Assembly (NCBI GenBank): GCA_009746045.1
Contig: RPFO01000436.1
Coordinates: forward strand, 2,227,453 to 2,289,452
DNA length: 62,000 nt
DNA from: Mesostigma viride
Lineage: Eukaryota; Streptophyta; Mesostigmatophyceae; Mesostigmatales; Mesostigmataceae
Direction of reading: 5' to 3'
The stretch's first letter is position 1; each line of letters begins with the position of its first letter. This document shows, one piece after another, positions 55,069-62,000 of the stretch. Under the pieces are notes generated by a model. That model saw nothing but the letters and a program-made list of their open reading frames with translations. It was not told the DNA's origin and ran no database searches. The position numbers and the translations under genes were made by a program.

Positions 55069-57183
55069 TTAAACGATAACCAAGCGAGCAGCTAACCCGA
55101 ACGCAACTCGTGCCTGTGGTACCCATGCTTTGATCTGATCACGAGTCATATTGTCGCAACCACCGGCATCCAGGTATGCCAGCTTGCGGCATTTTTCACC
55201 CAGTTGCTGGAACACCCGCGGGGACAGCCGGGGGCAGCCCGGCACTTCCAGCCATTGCAGCTTGCCCCGCTCAATGAAAGGCATAAGCCCGGCATCGGTG
55301 ATACTCGTGCACTTTGACAGACGCAAGTATACCAGCCCGGGGCATCGCGAGGCCACAGCGATTAAGCTCTCGTCCGACACCCCTTGGCACTCGCGCAGCC
55401 ACAGCGCCTTCAAGCCGGGGCAGTTTTCCGCCAACAGGGTAATGCTGGCGTCAGTGATGCCGCCCCCCCTGCAAACATCCAGCTGGGTGAGATCGTGGCA
55501 GTGGGTGGCCACCGCCGCAATGCCAGCATCTGTCACCTTGTTGCACTGCGCCAGCCGCAGCACACGTAACTGCTGGCAGTGCTCCCCGATCGCCTTCACG
55601 CCGACATCCGTGACACTCTCTGACTCCCACCTTACCCTCACTTTCTGCAGATGGGGGCACCCCTGCGCGATAGCAACGGCACCCTCGTCGCCGATACTGT
55701 CCACCTTGAGCGTCCGCAATTGGTGGCAGTGCGCCCCCACCGCCACAATGCTAGCATCCGTTAGTGCTCGAGATCGGGCAAACCCCTCTCCCACCTTCAA
55801 GTACTGAAGCTCGCGACACCCTGCCGCCACTTCTTTCATCCCTTCATCCGTCACCTTTTCGCAGTTGCGGACCTCCAGGTGCACCAGGTCGCGACACCTG
55901 GCGCCGATCCGCCGCATGCTGGCATCAGTCACGCCGGGGCACCGGCCAATGGCGACATGCCTGAGGGCCCCGCAGCGGTCCACCACGTCCGTGACGCCGG
56001 CATCCGTCACCCCGGGGCACCCGTCCAGCGACAGCACTTCCAGCTGGCGGCAGTTTGCCGCCAGCATCTCCAGAAAGGTGTCAGTGATGCCTAGCTGGCC
56101 TAACCAGGGCAGCGCCCCCCCGCACCCCACATGCAGCTCCCTCAGCCCCCGGCAGTTGGCCACCAGTGACATCATCCCGCCACCGTCGCGGTCCTCAGCG
56201 ACGTCATAGTCCACATGCAGCGACTGCAGACCCTTGCAATGGGTGGCCACCTCCGACAGTAGAAAGCGCTTCACCACCTCTCGCCCTTGCCCTTGCCCTC
56301 TTCCATTCCCTTGCGTCCGTTGTTGTTCGCTGGACAAACCTTGCGCCCCACCCACCCCCGCGTGCACTGCCGCCCGCACACGCAGCGGCTGCGTGCGCAC
56401 AATGGTTACGGATGCGAGGTTGGGGCACTTGCCCACCAGCCACAGCATGCCGCGCGTGCAATCGCCGCCGCCGCCGTCGCGCCCCAGGGGCAGCCTGTCG
56501 CCTGACAGTTCGCGCAGGGTGGCCAGGGACTCGTCAACGGCGTCGCGGAACGAGCGGCACACTGCGCGCGCCCGCAACCGTGACAGCAGGGGGAGAGCGC
56601 CCAGCAGGCGCGCGCCCAGGCCAGGGGTGGCCACCAGGTCCAGCAGGGTGGGGGGGCCAGCCCAGGAAGCGGAAATGGATCGATGGTCGCTGTCACGGGG
56701 GGATTCAGGTGTGGAGGGGAGGTCGACAGATTTGATGAGGGAATCAGACGAAAGGTCACCGCACTTGGGCAAAGACGAAAGCTCACGCTCCCAGTTTGGG
56801 GAACAGGGAACGCCACCACCGGGCCCCTTGGGTGGAGGCGGCGGTGGGGTGGAAAAGTGGTCTGTGAGGGCAGCAGCCGTGGGGCTGCGGTCGCCAGCAG
56901 CACCCCGCGTGGAGGCCGAGTCTCTGCCACATGGGGCTGAGTTGACCCTGGGAGCACTGGTACTACCGGCCTCACGCGCCGTGGGACAGGTGGCGGCGCG
57001 TGGGGCCACCGCCAGCATCCCTGCACTTGGTTCAGATGCAGGCTGGCGGCCGCGTGCCACTAGGGCGCGACCTGTGGTTCGCTGCCCTGCCACACTGGCT
57101 GGGACTTGTGCTGGGTCGTGGGGGGCCCTGTGCGTCTCGTGGGTACCTGGGGGGCGGCGCCGGGTGCTGGCATGGGCCCCCAT
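55069..57183 (-). CDS. F-box / leucine-rich-repeat protein (FBXL type), single exon
   Basis: 704 codons with a TAA stop. Residues 1-175 are low-complexity and Pro/Ala/Arg/Ser-rich. An F-box-like helix bundle is at about 178-222 (LLDLVATPGLGARLLGALPL then LRARAVCRSFRDAVDE). Cysteine-type LRRs run from about 315 to 680, with repeated C-x-x-L-x-x-L-x-V..C..-V-T-D-A-G/S patterns, as in FBXL2/AMN1 proteins. Such proteins usually act as substrate receptors in SCF ubiquitin ligases, the F-box binding SKP1 and the LRR horseshoe binding the target; that role is inferred here. The gene is GC-rich and intronless next to the 20-intron MTR4, which could indicate a retrogene. Met56 is an alternative start. 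Confidence 0.85.
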   Translation of the reverse strand: MGAHASTRRRPPGTHETHRAPHDPAQVPASVAGQRTTGRALVARGRQPASEPSAGMLAVAPRAATCPTAREAGSTSAPRVNSAPCGRDSASTRGAAGDRSPTAAALTDHFSTPPPPPPKGPGGGVPCSPNWERELSSLPKCGDLSSDSLIKSVDLPSTPESPRDSDHRSISASWAGPPTLLDLVATPGLGARLLGALPLLSRLRARAVCRSFRDAVDESLATLRELSGDRLPLGRDGGGGDCTRGMLWLVGKCPNLASVTIVRTQPLRVRAAVHAGVGGAQGLSSEQQRTQGNGRGQGQGREVVKRFLLSEVATHCKGLQSLHVDYDVAEDRDGGGMMSLVANCRGLRELHVGCGGALPWLGQLGITDTFLEMLAANCRQLEVLSLDGCPGVTDAGVTDVVDRCGALRHVAIGRCPGVTDASMRRIGARCRDLVHLEVRNCEKVTDEGMKEVAAGCRELQYLKVGEGFARSRALTDASIVAVGAHCHQLRTLKVDSIGDEGAVAIAQGCPHLQKVRVRWESESVTDVGVKAIGEHCQQLRVLRLAQCNKVTDAGIAAVATHCHDLTQLDVCRGGGITDASITLLAENCPGLKALWLRECQGVSDESLIAVASRCPGLVYLRLSKCTSITDAGLMPFIERGKLQWLEVPGCPRLSPRVFQQLGEKCRKLAYLDAGGCDNMTRDQIKAWVPQARVAFGLAARLVIV

Positions 57184-60000
57184 CCGGGCAATCGAACACC
57201 AGACTGGAAGACGCGAAGCAAGTCCTTAGGATGGCGGAACAGAAAACCAGACTGGAAGACGGTGCTTAGGTAAAGGAGTGCTCAGGATATAACAAACTTG
57301 TCGGGCGGTCAGCTATGGGTCCCTTGTCGGGCAGTCAGCTACGGGTCCCTGCTAGCCAAAAGCCTCGCGCTGCCAGGAGGCCGGCGTGGGGTTGCCTCTC
57401 GGCGTTTGTCTTGCGTGCAGGGACCTGCGGGGGGGTGGGGAAAATGGGGGTGGGTGCACGGTGGCAGTATGCAGGTTGACACAGAGCAGCCGCATGGACG
57501 TTTGTTTTAATATCGGGGTTTTAGGGCACATGAGCTCATGTACCTGCGCGAGCATGAAACGAGGCAACAAGGTATAAACACCGATGTGATAGTACATACT
57601 AGTCGTGGCTGCGTGGTTCATGTGTATGGCTCTGGATCCTGTGGCGGCGAGGAAAAGAAAAGGTTCGGAGAAAACAAACTCGACGTGACAGTATTTGATG
57701 ATGCGATGTTGTATGGTAGAAAGCACGGGCCTCCGATTCCTGGGGTATCGTCGAGTGCCCGTTGCACATCGAGGCATGCATACCGCGGTGGCCAGGGAGC
57801 ACCAGGGGGTGTTCATGACGGCCAGGGAGGGTGGGGGGCAGGGCAAGTAGGCCCAATGTTCGGCCCAACCGTGCACCCCAGGTAGGCAAAACACAAATTA
57901 AGGAATGGACACTTCTAGGGAAAACTAAGAAATAGTGCACCGTGGAAAATAAGAAAACCCAGAAGAATGCACCACCAGTAGCAGGGAACCTAAGAACCCC
58001 ACAACCAGCAGTAGGACTATACACCCTAAGATAGCTATTTATGAGGGATAAATACTTTCACTGGGTGCAGCCGTTGGCCCCAGCGAGATTTTTCTGGTAT
58101 CGCACCATTTAAAATTCTAGAGGGTACTTGATTAAGGGTGGAAGGAAGAGGGTAGGCTTTTCAAAAGAACTAACAAATAGTAGCGTCACGCACAATCAAC
58201 CTAGTAAATTGGTGTTGAATGTTCCAAAGAAAAACATCAACTACATACAAAATCGGTGCGAATCAAAATAATTTGCCCGCGCAGGTATGCATTTGCAGGG
58301 TACTAGCTGAGGAGGATTCAACTATGTGGCCTGTGCACTATACACCCCCCGCAATGTTCATCTTAACTATAATTATTAATTCTGGACTGTACACCACCCA
58401 AAAACACTAATTAAAACAAGGAAAATGCAAATAATTAATGCCCGAATGTGGTGTGCTTTCTAGCTACCAAAAAAACAAGGAATTAAGTGTAAGTAAAATA
58501 TTCTTTGCTGGCAACTGTGCTTCACTGGCAGTTACAAACAATAACAAGTAAAAATTAATATTCTTAGGCGGACGAAATGTGCTGAATTAGACGCATGTGA
58601 TATACGCCACGTGACGTATGTAGTACGCCATGTGACGTATGTAGTACGCCGTGTTATCTACGCAAGGCTGGTTACGCCTGCTGGGTTAACCGATCAAACA
58701 AAGAAAGTTAAATGATTAAATCTCACAATCAGTTCCACGGTTGTTCGGTAAACAAACAAACAAACCAGATATCAAATAAACAAGGAGTACCCTGGAGTAC
58801 TTGCAACCAATAAAAACCAATTATTAACTCCCGAAGGGCGTTTCGGTACCCCTTACTGACAATGTGTGGGGTGGGGGTAGGTCCCAAGGAAGGCGTTCCA
58901 TACAATATGATGTAATTGCTTCTGTGATTGTGGCCCAAACATAACATGCGAGGCCCACCAATGGCAATGCTGGCACTGCAAGCCTCCGTCCTTCTTGCTG
59001 AAGAAAGCCAGACATCTTGGTAAGGGGTATTTCCGATAAGTGGAAACCAATTTTTTGTAAGCGATATATATTCTGTATGACCATAAACCAAGTCCACCAA
59101 ATACGTGACGTGAGCTCCTACTGTAGGGTGTCTTGGAAACACCTGGTGAGTTGTTTCTAGCAGGTCAGGAACATCACAAGATTGATGCGGCAAATAGTGG
59201 CTACAAAAGATGCAATCCATGCCCACAGCGGATTCAAAACATGCGCGCAGGGAACCTGATGACAGAATCGCACAAGTGCGAAGATATTACCAGACAGCTT
59301 ACGCGAGTTTTACACCCACGCGGGCAGGTACAAGACTACAGGTTTATGATAGCAGCTCCTGGGGGAGAGGTGCGGCCAGACTTCTCAACTACGTAATTTG
59401 AGGTGGCCCTGGAGCAAAATGAGCGAGATTACCTGACAGAGAAAACATACCGACAAAGAAAGGTGCTTCTGTTTACTTACGGTTTAAGATTTCATACGGA
59501 AATCGTGCGTAAACCTCCCGACAAGCTGGGAGGCTCTCGTCTTCAGATTAGCATAGCTTGCAGGCGTTTGCTGCAGTTTACAGGCAGACGGGTCCCGCAA
59601 GTAACGACAACGTTTTCCAGTGATGGGCCTAGTCACATGTTTTCACAATCCCCCTGGCTTTACGCCGCGATGTGGCAATGTGACGGTGTCCTTACGGCGC
59701 TCGGTTCAACCTCATACCTGCATCACTCTGGAATATGATGCAGGGGACGTAGCACATAAGCATCAAAATTACGGTTACATGGACGCAAAGGGACCCCTAA
59801 AAGTTTTATATTATAAATTGTGGTGCAGAAGCGCGAGCATCACGCAATCAACAGACGGTATACACGCGTAATTATTAGTTGTATTATTATTACGCAATTC
59901 CTGCGCAAAGAAGTGCCAAATTTGGTTCTTATGCAAGACACTTCCAATTGCGTGATTTGCCTCGTCTGATGACGTCTGACCTCATGCCTTGCAACATTTC
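57184..60000. other. No gene recognised
   Basis: GC-moderate to 57900, then AT-rich. A minus-strand open stretch at 58729-59226 (165 codons) resembles nothing I know. A roughly 22-bp repeat, GACGTATGTAGTACGCC, occurs at about 58600-58660. Confidence 0.4.
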
Positions 60001-60008
60001 GCTAGGTA

Positions 60009-60085
60009 CAGTCACCCCTCGTTAAGTTACGATCGCCGCCAAAATCTCGGCGTCGTAACGGGACGTAACTTAACGCGGGGATGTA
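60009..60085. mobile_element. Possible pogo-like terminal repeat / hairpin
   Basis: After TA comes CAGTCACCCCTCGTTAAGTTACG, given here in part, and then an inverted CGTAACTTAACGCGGGG, forming a hairpin. A further direct copy of AACTTAACGCGGGGCCGTAACC lies near 60391-60412. The TA-CAGT start is what pogo/Tigger-type elements show, but no matching right end was found. Confidence 0.35.
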
Positions 60086-60865
60086 ACCTTAGCGGTAAAC
60101 TGCGGTAAATGTCCGGTGAAATGGGTGTTAGTCTATTTCCATATAACAAACTGCGGTAAATTATGTTACAGCAGGCTAGCAGCACACCCCCTCCTGACGG
60201 ACTTCTCTTGGGCCCACTTCTCTTACATAAGTTCTACAGTCTTCTACAGTATACGGCAATCTACGGCAATCGACAGCTCTCGCCAAGCCCGATAGTCCAG
60301 CTGTAGCATCGAAGTGCCCAGAATCCATTTTCCCGGCCTTAGAAGGTGGGCGGTCAGGCCGGTAGACGCTGCCAATGATCTCGGTGACATAACTTAACGC
60401 GGGGCCGTAACCTTACTAATAAAGAAGCCATTCGCATCGGTGGGGGATTCGTGGAAGCACGCTCCGTGGCCCCAGGGTGGCCCCTAGTATAATGTAATTT
60501 GGTTGGTGGACCATCCGACCATGAGCCTCCGTCAATGAGCTGTTGCAAAATGAACCTGTTGGACAAATAACTGCGACTGGTCCTTTTGGCGTCTAGTAGT
60601 CGGTTTCCATCGGTGGGTTTGATGATTGACACAATGATGAGCGTGCCTTCACTACCGGCCCAACTGAATTACAAGGGCTAGCCCCCGAGTGAATAGATGG
60701 CTTAGTCATATATGTGGATCTAAACTAGCTCTGGGTGAAGTCGCAAGGACCCCGCCCGGGCATAGCAGGTCGCCGGCGATGATTGAAGGATGGAGAACGG
60801 ATTAAGTCGGTCAGCGGTAATTAAAACAGGCGGACCTGGGGGGGCTCGCGGAGCACTGTCAGTGA

Positions 60866-61090
60866 TTTAATTAATTAATTAATTAATTAGACTCGTGCTC
60901 CCCTTGGGGAGTCACGGCGCACAAACCCCGATGGATGGATGGATGGGTGCAAACAGTCCTACCGGTCTAATCTAGCTACAACTACTATCTACAACATCTA
61001 TCTAATCTATCAACATCATTGCTCTACCCTAGGGGACCTCACTGTCGAGCTTCGGTGCTTCCCGTATGTTTGAGTGCACACGCGTCAGTG
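60866..61090 (-). mobile_element. Non-LTR retroelement 3' end copy
   Basis: TTAATTAA tail, GACTCGTGCTCCCCTTGGGG, a short GGAT run, then the CTACCCTAGGGGACCT segment. Homologous to 53216-53420 in the same orientation. Confidence 0.7.
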
Positions 61091-61113
61091 ATTTGAATCC
61101 TTGGATGACAGTG

Positions 61114-61548
61114 GTTGTACAACGACTGGCTTATACTCAACACATTTGGCCCTTTCATCATGCAGCAAACATGAATTTACAATCTGTTAGAAGCCATATT
61201 TACGCCATACTGAACATGCAGTTTTGTCCATGTGGCCACACGCAAGACCTAGATCGTGCTCATGATACATGTGGGTACGTCCTGGAAAATTTTTATGCTG
61301 CACAAACCATGCAACGCATCAGTATGCACAAATTGCCGCATATGTGTGCATCATGCATATATGATCGGTGCTACCCGATAATTCCCACCCAATATTCCCA
61401 GTGAAATGCCTTCGCTTATGTATCATGGTAGTATCAAAGAGACAATAATTACAGTTGTTTATCAGTTGGTAGTATGTTGAATGTCTCGCTAGCACTTATC
61501 CGTTCTACTAGCTGGACGGTAGTCTCTCCCCCATTCTCGTTGTACAAC
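61114..61548 (+). mobile_element. TIR element, copy 1 (MITE-like)
   Basis: About 435 bp with ends GTTGTACAACGA and its complement. No transposase is encoded; the open frame inside (ILNMQFCPCGHTQDLDRAHD region) is short and unrecognised. Confidence 0.6.
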
Positions 61549-62000
61549 AGTTGTACAACGAGAATGGGGGAGAGACTACCGTCCAGCTAGTAGAACGGAT
61601 GGGTGCTAGCGAGACATTCAACATACTACCAACTGATAAACAACTGTAATTATTGTCTCTTTGATACTACCATGATACATAAGCGAAGGCATTTCACTGG
61701 GAATATTGGGTGGGAATTATCGGGTAGCACCGATCATATATGCATGATGCACACATGCGGCAATTTGTGCATACTGATGCGTTGCATGGTACTTGTGCAG
61801 CATAAAAATTTTCCAGGACGTACCCACATGTATCATGAGCACGATCTAGGTCTTGCGTGTGGCCACATGGACAAAACTGCATGTTCAGTATGGCGTAAAT
61901 ATCAAAGAGACAACATATGGCTTCTAACAGATTGTAAATTCATGTTTGCTGCATGATGAAAGGGCCAAATGTGTTGAGTATATAAGCCATCTTGTACTCT
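61549..62000 (-). mobile_element. TIR element, copy 2, inverted and abutting copy 1
   Basis: Almost identical to copy 1 in reverse orientation, separated from it by only two or three bases, so 61114-62000 can fold into a long near-perfect hairpin. It reaches the window edge. Confidence 0.65.

Noticed and set aside
55069-57183. Plus-strand ORFs opposite the F-box gene (up to 331 codons)
   Set aside because: They are shadows of the GC-rich minus-strand gene, whose LRR pattern is unmistakable.
58729-59226. 165-codon minus-strand ORF as a gene
   Set aside because: No recognisable domain, several frames equally open, and no connected exons. Left as unrecognised sequence.

Overview
The window is nuclear DNA of an intron-rich microbial eukaryote. 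I think an alga is most likely, possibly a green or prasinophyte-type one, but this is inference. The reasons are GT-AG introns inside every multi-exon gene, GC-rich exons in repeat-rich non-coding DNA, an MTR4 helicase and a GH5 mannanase-type exon that read like plant or green-algal versions, and abundant micro- and minisatellites. Nothing looks prokaryotic: there are no operons, Shine-Dalgarno sites or CRISPR arrays.

Four genes could be read with confidence by joining exons in phase. (1) Minus strand, about 79-11796: an intron-rich tyrosine recombinase of the Ndc10/Crypton kind. Its 3' end, with the expected catalytic tyrosine, lies beyond the left edge. It has a long proline/glutamine-rich N-terminal part, a tandemly triplicated exon, and a 2A-type ribosome-skipping motif in its triplet-repeat exon. 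Two further exons at 13.6 and 15.0 kb may belong to it. (2) Minus strand, 23888-31442: a complete eight-exon gene for a DUF455 ferritin-like protein of 378 residues. (3) Plus strand, 32172-52598: a complete 21-exon gene for the exosome RNA helicase MTR4, 1026 residues, divergent from gene 2 across a 0.73 kb gap. (4) Minus strand, 55069-57183: an intronless F-box/leucine-rich-repeat protein. A lone GH5 mannanase-like exon sits at 18.3-18.4 kb between two 0.2 kb direct repeats.

The rest is repetitive. It includes 40-bp minisatellites (7.4-10.8 kb), CAG/CTG triplets (11.1-11.7 kb), degenerate non-LTR retrotransposon 3' ends with TTAA-type tails (20.8-23.7, 52.8-55.0 and 60.9 kb), and two inverted copies of a terminal-inverted-repeat element (61.1-62.0 kb).

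The most striking pattern is that introns of the MTR4 and DUF455 genes repeatedly contain decayed copies of the neighbouring exon edge, splice site included. Copies of an exon's 3' end with its donor follow the exon. Copies of an exon's 5' start with its acceptor precede it. In one case this has grown into a 65-bp satellite of about ten units. It suggests introns here lengthen, and perhaps arise, by serial tandem duplication across splice junctions. All exon calls were made by eye from the sequence. Family assignments rest on remembered motif patterns, not on a database search.
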